Made by a program: the position numbers and the translations under genes. The notes under the pieces were generated by a model. The model was not told the DNA's origin. It made no database searches and saw nothing but the letters and a program-made list of their open reading frames with translations. A stretch of DNA of 8,917 bases from Actinomycetota bacterium. Its GTDB lineage: Bacteria; Actinomycetota; Acidimicrobiia; Acidimicrobiales; AC-14. Shown here piece after piece: positions 1 to 6,398 of the stretch (within the stretch, counting starts at the first letter, position 1; the number at the start of each line of letters is the position of its first letter). Location of the stretch: the NCBI GenBank assembly GCA_020200615.1, contig JAIVIH010000014.1, forward strand, positions 1-8,917, in the 5' to 3' direction.

Positions 1-59
1 ACGTAGATCAGCAGCAGGAGAAGGGAGGCCGTGGCCGGCCGCCGGACGAAACGGCGCAC
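1..59 (-). CDS. N-terminus of an unidentified membrane or secreted protein (partial)
   Basis: A GTG at 59-57 (minus strand) follows the TAG stop of the upstream membrane-protein gene by 10 bases, with a weak purine-rich AGGG just before it. It opens a frame without stops that reaches the window edge. The 19 visible residues are basic and then hydrophobic (VRRFVRRPATAS followed by LLLLIYV). That fits the start of a signal peptide or first membrane helix. The short spacing suggests it is the next gene in the uvrB/membrane-protein transcript. With only 19 codons visible, the product cannot be named and the gene call itself is tentative. Confidence 0.4.
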   Translation of the reverse strand, partial: MRRFVRRPATASLLLLLIY

Positions 60-69
60 GCCGCCCTGT

Positions 70-1791
70 CTACTGGCCGTTCACGATCAGGATGTGCCAG
101 CGGCCGACCTTCCGGGTGTCCTCGGCCCAAAGCGCCCCCCCGTCCCGCTCCAGGTCGCGGGTGACGAGGGTGAAGCGCCCGACCCCGGCGGACCGCAGCC
201 GGTCCACCACGCTCGGCAGGTCGGCAGGAGTGCTGAGCAGCCAGCGCTGGTCGTCGAACGTCTTCCAGGCCAGCCGGGGCATGAGCGGACTGGTGGTTAC
301 CAGGAGTGGACGCTCCTCGCCGGTGTTGCGGGAGACCTGGTCGATCGACGTCATCAGACGGTCGGTGAAGACGTGCGTCGAGCGGATGCTGACCACGCTC
401 ATGACGGCCATGGAGAGGGAGCAGACGGCCAGCCCGGCGGCGAGCGCCTGGCGGCTCCGGCGGGCGACGCCCTCAGCGCTCTCCCGAAGGGCGAGGAGCA
501 CGACGGGCACCAGGAGCGGGATGCCGAGGGCGAAGTAGCGCCCGCCCCATTCTCCCGAGCCGCCCCTGTCGTACTGGGTGGCGATGACACCGGCGGCGAA
601 AAGGACGAAGGTGATGGTCAGGACGCGGGCGGCCAGCGTCCGGAGCGTCGCCGTCCGGAGCGAGGCCAGCCCGGCCAGGCCCATGGGGAAGGCCACGAGG
701 AAGCCGGGCACGAGGTTCTTCGGCGCCGCCGCCAGGGCCACCACCGCGCTCAGGGCGGCGATAGCTGCGAGGACGACGGCCCCGTTCCGGCCGCCGGGGT
801 CCCGGCGTAGGGCCCAGACGGCCAGGACGATGGCCATGGCCATGATGACCAGGGCGATCTCCACGACCGCACCGTTCTCGCCGTAGCCCGGTCGGAGCCA
901 GGTGAGGGCGGAGGCATTGATCTTATCGGCCAGGAAGCTCTCGCCCCCCACGGCCCCCGACGCATTGGTCCCGCTGGCGGCGCCGACCAGTGACCTGCCC
1001 CACAGGCCTTCCAGCAGTCGCCCTCCCCCCGCTGCAGCCAGAGCGGTGGCGGCCACGAGGAGGCCGGGCCAGCGCGGCCGGCGGAGGGCGGTGGAGGCTG
1101 CCGCCACCGCCAGGGCGATGCCCAGGACGAAGGCCTCGGTGCGGAGCAGGACGGCGAGGGTGACGAAAACGAGGACGGCCAGGGCGGCGAGAGGTCGCCG
1201 CCGCTCGACGGCGGTGAGGGCGGCCAGCGCGGCTGCAGCCACCAGCGCCGCCGCCAGCGTGTGGCCCATGACCAGGTACCCGTCGAACAGGAGCGGGCTG
1301 GCCAACCCCACGACCCAGATCGCGGGACGGTCCAGGCCGGGGCCGATCCGGCGGGCATGGGCTCCGGCCAGGCCGGCGGCGGCGACCGTCCCGAGGATGG
1401 ACAGCAGCACCATGGCCACGTGTCCGCCGAGCCGGTCGGCGCCGGCCAGAAGCAGGGCGTATAGAGGATGCTTCCCGAACGGCGCCACGCCCTTGTCGCC
1501 CTCGGCTGAGAGCTCTAGGGGGTAGTTGCGGCCCTCGGGGTCGATCTCGGTGACGGGGTGGGGGACGATCCACCCGTCACCGTCGGACAGCGACTGGGCC
1601 TGGATGATGGCCGCCCCCTCGTCGGCCGAGAACGAGGCCGATGTTCCTGCCAGCGGCATGACCAACACCAGGATGACGCTCAGGGCCGCGAGATGAGCCC
1701 ACAGCGGTGCCCCCCAGATGCGGCGGGCGCGGCCGGGGGGCCGGTCATATGCGGGCGCGGTGGCCCGGTCCGGCGCGTCGACGAGCGTCAC
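70..1791 (-). CDS. multi-pass membrane protein, probable GT-C (PMT/ArnT-like) glycosyltransferase
   Basis: This 573-residue protein has a short polar N-terminus, a first membrane helix at about residues 31-50, and then an extracytoplasmic loop starting [18 protein letters not shown]. An acidic Asp-Glu pair (D57-E58) right after helix 1 is the hallmark of GT-C enzymes, which move sugars from polyprenyl-phosphate donors on the outer face of the membrane. About ten further Ala/Leu/Val-rich helices follow, and the last ~100 residues look soluble. The donor and acceptor cannot be read from the sequence. The start is GTG at 1791-1789. Its bases GTGA also contain the uvrB stop, so the two genes overlap by 4 bp and are probably translationally coupled; AGAAGG lies directly before the GTG. 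It may instead be a polytopic membrane protein of another function, because only the fold-level signature is visible. Confidence 0.7.
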   Translation of the reverse strand: MTLVDAPDRATAPAYDRPPGRARRIWGAPLWAHLAALSVILVLVMPLAGTSASFSADEGAAIIQAQSLSDGDGWIVPHPVTEIDPEGRNYPLELSAEGDKGVAPFGKHPLYALLLAGADRLGGHVAMVLLSILGTVAAAGLAGAHARRIGPGLDRPAIWVVGLASPLLFDGYLVMGHTLAAALVAAAALAALTAVERRRPLAALAVLVFVTLAVLLRTEAFVLGIALAVAAASTALRRPRWPGLLVAATALAAAGGGRLLEGLWGRSLVGAASGTNASGAVGGESFLADKINASALTWLRPGYGENGAVVEIALVIMAMAIVLAVWALRRDPGGRNGAVVLAAIAALSAVVALAAAPKNLVPGFLVAFPMGLAGLASLRTATLRTLAARVLTITFVLFAAGVIATQYDRGGSGEWGGRYFALGIPLLVPVVLLALRESAEGVARRSRQALAAGLAVCSLSMAVMSVVSIRSTHVFTDRLMTSIDQVSRNTGEERPLLVTTSPLMPRLAWKTFDDQRWLLSTPADLPSVVDRLRSAGVGRFTLVTRDLERDGGALWAEDTRKVGRWHILIVNGQ

Positions 1792-3713
1792 CCTTCTGGT
1801 ATCGGCGGTTCCCGGCCCGTCCTGAGGGCTACCCGACCTCGCGTAGCTCCCGCTTCAGGTTCGCGTTTGCGGGACCGACGGTCCTTGCCCGGGACCGGGG
1901 CCCCGTCGGCTCCCTCGGGCCGGAGGGCGGCCAGGATGTCGGTGACCGCCTTGCGGATCGTCTGGGGGTCGATTCCGTGCTCGGTGTTGTACGCCCGCTG
2001 CACGCCCCGACGACGGTTGGTCTCGTCGATGGCCCGTTGCATCGAGTCGGTGACCTTGTCGGCGTACATGATGACCTGGCCGGCCACGTTCCGGGCCGCC
2101 CGGCCGATCGTCTGGATGAGGGATGTCTCGCTACGGAGGAAGCCCTCCTTGTCGGCGTCGAGGATGGCGACCAGCGACACTTCGGGCAGGTCGAGACCCT
2201 CCCTGAGCAGGTTGATGCCGACGAGCACGTCGAACTCGCCGAGGCGCAGGTCGCGCAGGATCTCGATCCGCTGGATGGTGTCGACCTCGCTGTGGAGGTA
2301 TCTCACCCGGACTCCCAGCTCCAGCAGGTAGTCGGTGAGGTCCTCGGCCATCTTCTTGGTCAGGGTGGTGACCAGGATGCGGTCGCCCTGCTCCACCCGG
2401 CTGCTGATCTGCACGAGAAGGTCGTCGATCTGGCCCTTGGTCGGCCTGACCACGACCTCAGGGTCGATGAGGCCGGTGGGGCGGACGATCTGCTCCACGA
2501 CCTGGGTGGAGATGCCCACCTCGTACGCCGCGGGCGTGGCCGACAGGAAGATGCACTGGTTGACCCGCTCGAACCACTCGTCGAAGCGGAGGGGGCGGTT
2601 GTCGGCAGCCGACGGAAGGCGGAATCCGTGGTCCACCAGGGTTTCCTTACGAGAACGGTCTCCCTCGTACTGGCCGTGGAGCTGGGGGATGGTGACGTGG
2701 GACTCGTCCAGGACCATGAGGTAGTCCTTGGGGAAGAAGTCCAGCAGGGTGTGAGGGGCCTCCCCCGGGTTCCGGCCGTCGATGTGCCGGGAGTAGTTCT
2801 CGATCCCGCTGCAGAAGCCGATCTCCCGCATCATCTCGAGGTCGTACTGGGTGCGCATGCGGAGGCGCTGGGCCTCCAGGAGCTTGCCATTGCGCTCGAA
2901 GAAGGCCAGCCGGTCGGCCAGCTCGGCCTCGATCTGGATCATGGCCCGCTTCATCTTCTCCTCGCCGGCGACGTAGTGGGTCGCCGGGAAGACGACCAAG
3001 TCGTCCACCGGGGCCAGCACCTCACCCGTGAGCGGGTCGACCCTGCTGATGCGCTCCACCTCGTCGCCGAACAGCTCGATGCGGACGCCCACCTCCTCGT
3101 AGGCGGGGTGGACCTCGATGGTGTCCCCCCGCACCCGGAAGCGCCCACGGGCGAAGGCGACGTCGTTTCGCTCGTACTGCATGTCCACCAACCGGCGGAG
3201 GATGGCCCGCTGGTCCATGGTCTGGCCGGGCTTGAGCATGAGGACCTGGCCGGCGTACTCCTCGGGCGACCCCAGGCCGTAGATGCACGAGACGGAAGCG
3301 ACCACGATGACGTCCCGCCGGGCGAGCAGGGCCGACGTGGCCGAGTGGCGGAGCCGGTCGATCTCGTCGTTGATCGTGGCGTCCTTCTCGATGTACGTGT
3401 CGCTCGACGGGATGTAGGCCTCGGGCTGGTAGTAGTCGTAGTAGGAGACGAAGTACTCGACCCTGTTTTCGGGGAAGAACTCCCGGAACTCGTTGGCCAG
3501 CTGGGCGGCCAGCGACTTGTTGGGTGCGATCACCAGAGTGGGCCTCTGCACCCGCTCGATGGTCCAGGCGATGGTGGCGCTCTTGCCGCTACCGGTGATG
3601 CCCAGCAGGGTCTGGAAGCGATCCCCCCGCTGGACGCCCGCGGCGAGGCCGTCGATCGCCTTGGGCTGGTCCCCCGCGGCGCGAAAGTCGCTGACGACCT
3701 TGAACGGCGGCAC
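1788..3713 (-). CDS. uvrB: UvrABC excinuclease subunit B, C-terminal UVR motif missing
   Basis: UvrB is the damage-verifying helicase-like subunit of nucleotide excision repair; it is loaded by UvrA and recruits UvrC. Counting from the GTG at 3713, the sequence shows GDQP near the N-terminus, Walker A GITGSGKS (38-45), the damage-probing beta-hairpin beginning [12 protein letters not shown] (from 91), the DESH box (336-339) and helicase motif [11 protein letters not shown] (534-542). I chose GTG 3713 because it gives the family-typical [10 protein letters not shown] start and sits 7 bases after a TAGGGT -10-like hexamer. GTG 3722 and TTG 3743 are also open. The protein is 641 residues, where about 660-700 is usual. 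After ITDIL-type linker sequence it runs into a basic, low-complexity tail with no UVR motif, the helical hairpin that binds UvrC. A relic of that motif's end is readable in the +1 frame. Identity is certain; full function is doubtful. Confidence 0.96.
   Translation of the reverse strand: MPPFKVVSDFRAAGDQPKAIDGLAAGVQRGDRFQTLLGITGSGKSATIAWTIERVQRPTLVIAPNKSLAAQLANEFREFFPENRVEYFVSYYDYYQPEAYIPSSDTYIEKDATINDEIDRLRHSATSALLARRDVIVVASVSCIYGLGSPEEYAGQVLMLKPGQTMDQRAILRRLVDMQYERNDVAFARGRFRVRGDTIEVHPAYEEVGVRIELFGDEVERISRVDPLTGEVLAPVDDLVVFPATHYVAGEEKMKRAMIQIEAELADRLAFFERNGKLLEAQRLRMRTQYDLEMMREIGFCSGIENYSRHIDGRNPGEAPHTLLDFFPKDYLMVLDESHVTIPQLHGQYEGDRSRKETLVDHGFRLPSAADNRPLRFDEWFERVNQCIFLSATPAAYEVGISTQVVEQIVRPTGLIDPEVVVRPTKGQIDDLLVQISSRVEQGDRILVTTLTKKMAEDLTDYLLELGVRVRYLHSEVDTIQRIEILRDLRLGEFDVLVGINLLREGLDLPEVSLVAILDADKEGFLRSETSLIQTIGRAARNVAGQVIMYADKVTDSMQRAIDETNRRRGVQRAYNTEHGIDPQTIRKAVTDILAALRPEGADGAPVPGKDRRSRKREPEAGATRGRVALRTGREPPIPEG
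1829..1864 (-). other. out-of-frame relic of the UVR motif end inside uvrB
   Basis: On the minus strand, one base off the uvrB frame, codons 1864-1832 read [11 protein letters not shown] followed by TAG at 1831-1829. This closely resembles the end of the UVR motif in actinobacterial UvrB proteins, which as I recall finish in DEI-x-x-LKRELR plus a few residues. Upstream in this frame (ARTVGP...) and in the other two frames there is no trace of the rest of the motif. A single-base sequencing slip therefore cannot restore it. A deletion of roughly 30-45 codons, not a multiple of three in net effect, would explain the pattern. If it were the original stop, the ancestral uvrB would have ended 37 bases before the next gene. 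Confidence 0.6.
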
Positions 3714-3720
3714 GACCTCC

Positions 3721-3726
3721 ACCCTA
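3721..3726 (-). promoter_or_regulatory. possible -10 element of uvrB (leaderless)
   Basis: TAGGGT on the minus strand (3726-3721) fits the TANNNT pattern and is followed by 7 bases and then GTG at 3713. That matches the geometry seen at other starts in this window. No convincing -35 hexamer is visible. If real, the TTG (3743) and GTG (3722) starts would lie upstream of the transcript. Confidence 0.35.
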
Positions 3727-3779
3727 CGGCGAACTGGTGACAACTACGGGGGTCAGGGAACTCTCCGGCGGCGCGGAGT

Positions 3780-3802
3780 TGGTAAGAGTACGACTGGTAA
3801 GA
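3780..3802 (+). repeat. direct repeat TGGTAAGA at the vapBC promoter, candidate operator
   Basis: TGGTAAGA occurs at 3780-3787 and again at 3795-3802, a 15-base period, just upstream of the antitoxin ATG. The second copy contains most of the -10 hexamer. Antitoxins of this kind usually repress their own operon, so these copies are candidate binding sites. Direct repeats are less usual than inverted ones for AbrB-type dimers. Confidence 0.45.
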
Positions 3803-3803
3803 T
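3798..3803 (+). promoter_or_regulatory. -10 element of the vapBC operon (leaderless)
   Basis: TAAGAT at 3798-3803 ends 6 bases before the A of the antitoxin ATG (3810). Transcription would begin on or within a base of the start codon, giving a leaderless mRNA. No ribosome-binding site precedes the ATG, which supports this reading. The -35 region (GGAGTT at a 17-base spacing) is poor. Confidence 0.6.
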
Positions 3804-3809
3804 TCCTAC

Positions 3810-4037
3810 ATGCGAGTCACGGAGAAGGGCCAGGTCACAATCCCGAAAGGCCTGCGCGATGCACTGGGGATCGGTGCCGGAACGGAGGTCGACTTCGAGC
3901 GGGACGATGACACCATCGTCCTCCGGAAGGTCACCGACGGACCGACCCGGGGGCGACAACTGGCGCAGCGCCTGCGCGGGCGCGGCGACGTGGGAATGAC
4001 GACGGAGGAGATACTGGCGTTCACGCGCCAGCGGTGA
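3810..4037 (+). CDS. vapB: AbrB/SpoVT-type antitoxin (VapB)
   Basis: This is a 75-residue DNA-binding antitoxin. Residues 1-43 form a SpoVT-AbrB swapped-hairpin domain (MRVTEKGQVTIPKGLRDALG, then GAGTEVDFERDDDTIVLRK). It normally dimerises and binds the operon's own promoter. The C-terminal part (about 44-75, ending MTTEEILAFTRQR) is the usual toxin-neutralising tail that fits into the PIN toxin. The stop codon overlaps the start of the toxin gene (TGATG), the classic translationally coupled antitoxin-toxin order. The ATG follows a -10 element by 6 bases and has no ribosome-binding site. The family and the pairing are clear. Confidence 0.93.
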   Translation: MRVTEKGQVTIPKGLRDALGIGAGTEVDFERDDDTIVLRKVTDGPTRGRQLAQRLRGRGDVGMTTEEILAFTRQR

Positions 4038-4456
4038 TGGCTGTCGGGACGCTTGTCGACAGCAACGTGCTCCTGGATGTTCTCACCGAGAGCGACAGAT
4101 GGCCCGAGTGGTCATCGACCGCGCTGGCCCGCGCCGCGGATGCCGGCCCGCTGTTCATCAACCCGATCATCTATGGCGAGGTGTCCGTGCGCTTCAGCCG
4201 CATTGAGGAGCTCGACGACGCGCTCCCAGCAGCGGACTACGGGCGGCTGGCACTGCCATGGGAGTCGGCGTTCCTGGCCGGAAAAGCGTTTCTCGACTAT
4301 CGCCGAAGAGGAGGGACGAAAACGTCGGCTCTCCCGGACTTCTTCATCGGCGCGCACGCCGCCCTGGCCCAGCTCGGACTACTCACGCGCGACGTGGCTC
4401 GGTACAGCACCTGCTTCCCGACGGTTCGACTCACGAGCCCCGAGATGCCGCCCTGA
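4037..4456 (+). CDS. vapC: PIN-domain ribonuclease toxin (VapC)
   Basis: This 139-residue PIN-domain toxin belongs to the VapC family of Mg2+-dependent RNases, which typically cut tRNA or rRNA to stop growth when free of antitoxin. The four acidic positions are visible, counted from ATG 4037: D8 in LVDSNVLLDVL, E48 in YGEVSVRF, D101 in LPDFFIGAHA and D119 in TRDVARY. It ends with the family-typical ...FPTVRLTSPE. All catalytic residues are present, so it should be active. The ATG overlaps the antitoxin stop by one base; GTG at 4034 would add one residue and give a 4-base overlap. There is no ribosome-binding site near it (the nearest GGAGGAG is about 25 bases upstream), so translation probably depends on the antitoxin. 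The RNA target cannot be inferred. Confidence 0.92.
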   Translation: MAVGTLVDSNVLLDVLTESDRWPEWSSTALARAADAGPLFINPIIYGEVSVRFSRIEELDDALPAADYGRLALPWESAFLAGKAFLDYRRRGGTKTSALPDFFIGAHAALAQLGLLTRDVARYSTCFPTVRLTSPEMPP

Positions 4457-4471
4457 TCCACGTGCCCACTG

Positions 4472-4487
4472 AGGGGCGGTAGCCCTT
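4472..4487 (+). terminator. weak hairpin after vapC
   Basis: AGGGGC (4472-4477) can pair with GCCCTT (4482-4487) across a GGTA loop, with one G-U pair. It is followed by GTTTGT. It lies 15 bases past the vapC stop and could act as a weak terminator. The stem is short and the T run is poor. Confidence 0.35.
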
Positions 4488-4507
4488 GTTTGTCGCCTGT
4501 ATTTTCA

Positions 4508-4536
4508 TTGCTCTTCGTATCCTCGCGTGTTATCAT
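4508..4536 (+). promoter_or_regulatory. promoter of the HNH endonuclease gene (leaderless)
   Basis: TTGCTC (4508-4513), a 17-base spacer and TATCAT (4531-4536) form a sigma-70-type promoter. The A of the ATG (4544) comes 7 bases after the -10, so transcription should start at the start codon. The -35 matches the consensus only in its TTG, but the spacing is ideal and there is no ribosome-binding site to favour a longer leader. Confidence 0.65.
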
Positions 4537-4551
4537 CGAACACATGTTCGT
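4536..4551 (+). promoter_or_regulatory. SOS box (LexA operator) over the endonuclease start codon
   Basis: TCGAACACATGTTCGT matches the Gram-positive/mycobacterial SOS box TCGAAC-N4-GTTCGA at 11 of 12 fixed positions; only the last A is T. It begins on the last base of the -10 hexamer and covers the predicted transcription start and the ATG (4544-4546), so bound LexA would block the promoter. I recall that LexA boxes are described for 13E12-family genes in Mycobacterium tuberculosis, the family encoded here. That makes a chance match unlikely. Confidence 0.8.
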
Positions 4552-5794
4552 ATCGGTCGAATCGGCGGCAGAGTGGCTGCGAGAGGCGGTCGCGGCTCTC
4601 GAACCCGGCTGCTTCAGCGGTGAGCAGGCGTCGGCGCTCGTCGACGCCTTCGCCAAGATCGAGCGGCTCGGGGCGGCCGGGCGCACGTTGATGGCCCGGC
4701 GAGTGGAGGAGACGAACCTGTGGCGCCGTCAGGGCCAGCGCAGTGCCGCCCACTGGATGGCAGCCAAGACAGGCTCGTCCGTCGGGGCCGCCGCCGGAGC
4801 GTTGGCGACGGCACGTCGGCTGGAGGCGCTTCCCGCCACCGCCGAGGCCTACCGAGCGGGTGAGCTTTCAGAACTTCAAGCCAGCGAGATCGTTTCCGCC
4901 GCCGCCGTTGACCCTGGCGCCGAGCAGGCGCTGCTGGCGAGCGCCGGAACCGACGGTGTCGCTGGTCTACGAGAGCGCTGCCGGGCCGTGCGGGCCGCCG
5001 CTGCTGACGACGAGGTAGCCCGTCACCGGGCTCTTCACCGTTCGCGTCGGCTTCGCCACTGGTGCGACGCCGACGGTGCCTTCCGCATGGACCTGCGCAC
5101 CACACCCGACGCCGGAGCAGTGGTGCTGGCCGCCCTTGAACCCCACCGTTGCCGCATCGTCGCCGAGGCTCGGGCAGCAGGAAGGCGGGAGCCGGCCGAG
5201 GCCTATGCCGCCGACGCCCTCGTCGGCGCGTGCGAGGCGAGCGGCCCGACCGGTGGCGGGAAGCCAGGGCCTCGGGCCATGGTGCACGTGCGTGTTGACC
5301 ACTCCGCCCTCGTGCGAGGACATCTCGAAGCCGGCGAAACGTGCGACATCCCTGGCGTCGGTCCCATCCCGGTGGCGGCGGCCAAGGCCATGTTGGGCGA
5401 CGCCGTGCTCAAGGCGATCGTCACCAAGGGTGTCGAGGTGACCGCGGCGGCCCACGGAGGACGAACTGTCACCGCTCACCAGCGCACCGCCTTGGAGGTG
5501 CGAGATCCCGAGTGTGTGGTCGGCGGGTGTCATGTCCGTGATCACCTGGAGATCGATCACGTCGACGGCTGGGCGCTGACCCGGATCACCACCGTTGACC
5601 GTCTGGCGCGATTGTGCCGGTTCCACCATCACCTGAAGACTTACTGCGGTTACCGGCTCGACGGCGGCCCCGGAGCGTGGACGTGGGTCGCGCCCGACGA
5701 TGAGTACGGCGGCGCGGAGCCGAGCCGGCCGCCCCCCGGCGGGCTGTCCCAGGAGACCCGTCTCGCTCTCACCGGTTCGGCGAAGGGGAGTTGA
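4544..5794 (+). CDS. DUF222 (13E12-type) HNH endonuclease, predicted SOS-induced
   Basis: This 416-residue protein is of the actinobacterial 13E12 repeat family. Residues ~1-270 are a helical DUF222 region (for example SAAHWMAAKTGSSVGAAAGAL, then LPATAEAYRAGELSELQASEI). The C-terminus is an HNH module with Cys pair C324/C329, the catalytic region EIDHVDGW (H339), and LCRFHHHLKT (C358, H361-H363). HNH enzymes nick or cut DNA with one metal ion; the biological role of this family is not established. The middle Asn usually seen in T-x-x-x-N-L-x-x-LC is Arg here (R353). I chose ATG 4544 because it sits 7 bases from a -10 element and inside the SOS box. An upstream TTG at 4490 would precede the promoter. 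The gene converges on coaE and overlaps it by 26 bp. Confidence 0.9.
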   Translation: MFVSVESAAEWLREAVAALEPGCFSGEQASALVDAFAKIERLGAAGRTLMARRVEETNLWRRQGQRSAAHWMAAKTGSSVGAAAGALATARRLEALPATAEAYRAGELSELQASEIVSAAAVDPGAEQALLASAGTDGVAGLRERCRAVRAAAADDEVARHRALHRSRRLRHWCDADGAFRMDLRTTPDAGAVVLAALEPHRCRIVAEARAAGRREPAEAYAADALVGACEASGPTGGGKPGPRAMVHVRVDHSALVRGHLEAGETCDIPGVGPIPVAAAKAMLGDAVLKAIVTKGVEVTAAAHGGRTVTAHQRTALEVRDPECVVGGCHVRDHLEIDHVDGWALTRITTVDRLARLCRFHHHLKTYCGYRLDGGPGAWTWVAPDDEYGGAEPSRPPPGGLSQETRLALTGSAKGS

Positions 5795-6392
5795 GCCACG
5801 CCCACGCCCGTTCGACCTGGGCTTCCAGCTCGGCCAGCGAACCGGCGTTGTCGATCACCAGGTCGGCCCGGGCTCGGCGCTCTTCGCGGCTGGCCTGGGC
5901 GGCCAAGCGGCGCCGGACGTCGGCCTCGTCCATCCCCCGTGCGTCGACCAGGCGCCTGACGGCCACGTCCTCCGGGCAGTCGACGACGATGACGACGCCG
6001 ACGTCATAGGGCATCCCGGTTTCCACCAGGAGGGGCACGACCAGGACGACGACCGAGTCGCCGGCCTGTTCCGCCGCCAGCCGTTCAGCGACCTCGGCCC
6101 GGACTGCCGGATGCACGATGGCATTCAGATCGGCCAGCGCCTGGGGGTCGTCGAAGACCAGGTCGGCCAAGGCCCGGCGGTCGAGTCCGCCGCCAGCGAC
6201 GACCACGCCAGGCCCGAACCGGTCGACGATCGCGGCATACGCAGGGGTTGGGGGCTCCACCACTTGGCGGGCGATGACGTCGGTGTCCACGACCGCCGCG
6301 CCCCGACGGGCCAGCATGGCCGACACGGTCGACTTGCCTGAGCCGATTCCCCCGGTGAGGCCGACCACGTACAACGTGGGTGACCGTATCAT
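5769..6392 (-). CDS. coaE: dephospho-CoA kinase
   Basis: This enzyme catalyses the last step of coenzyme A synthesis, ATP-dependent phosphorylation of the 3'-hydroxyl of the dephospho-CoA ribose, in the cytosol. The 207 residues match the family length. Visible features are the P-loop in GLTGGIGSGKS (11-21), VVDTDVIAR with D36 and D38, IVHPAVR (92-98), LLVETG (121-126) and the lid/C-terminal block RRLAAQASREERRARADLVIDN (starting at 161). The ATG at 6392 is preceded by GAGG 11 bases away, a weak ribosome-binding site. The 3' end overlaps the endonuclease gene tail to tail. In mycobacteria, as I recall, coaE lies just upstream of uvrB on the same strand. Here the order and strand are kept, but about 2 kb of plus-strand genes intervene. 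The divergent gene begins only 6 bases away, so any coaE promoter must lie inside it. Confidence 0.95.
   Translation of the reverse strand: MIRSPTLYVVGLTGGIGSGKSTVSAMLARRGAAVVDTDVIARQVVEPPTPAYAAIVDRFGPGVVVAGGGLDRRALADLVFDDPQALADLNAIVHPAVRAEVAERLAAEQAGDSVVVLVVPLLVETGMPYDVGVVIVVDCPEDVAVRRLVDARGMDEADVRRRLAAQASREERRARADLVIDNAGSLAELEAQVERAWAWLNSPSPNR
6387..6392 (+). promoter_or_regulatory. -10 element for the gene diverging from coaE
   Basis: TATCAT at 6387-6392 is identical to the -10 of the endonuclease gene and lies 6 bases before A6399, the first base of the apparent coding region. The same bases, read on the minus strand, are the coaE start (ATGATA). No good -35 is seen (ACCACG at a 17-base spacing). 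Confidence 0.45.
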
Positions 6393-6398
6393 CGGCCT

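Noticed and set aside
31..810. 259-codon plus-strand open frame
   Set aside because: Antisense to the membrane-protein gene. Its product is a low-complexity Gly/Asp/Arg sequence typical of a shadow frame.
1707..3740. 677-codon open frame on the plus strand across uvrB
   Set aside because: It is exactly antisense to a certain uvrB; high GC removes stop codons on the opposite strand. The translation is an Asp/Leu/Val/His-rich shadow with no recognisable domain.
3714..3760. SOS box upstream of uvrB
   Set aside because: GTTCGCC and GAACT fragments occur, but no TCGAAC-N4-GTTCGA-like palindrome is present, so LexA control of uvrB is not supported here.
4112..4357. Minus-strand frame within vapC
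   Set aside because: Shadow of the PIN toxin gene; no start signal and no domain.
4490..4543. Upstream TTG start for the HNH gene (18 extra residues)
   Set aside because: The extra segment contains the promoter -35 and -10 and most of the left half of the SOS box. No ribosome-binding site precedes the TTG.
3744..5768. Insertion sequence or integrative element ends around the vapBC/HNH island
   Set aside because: No transposase, terminal inverted repeat, target duplication or tRNA attachment site could be seen at either edge.
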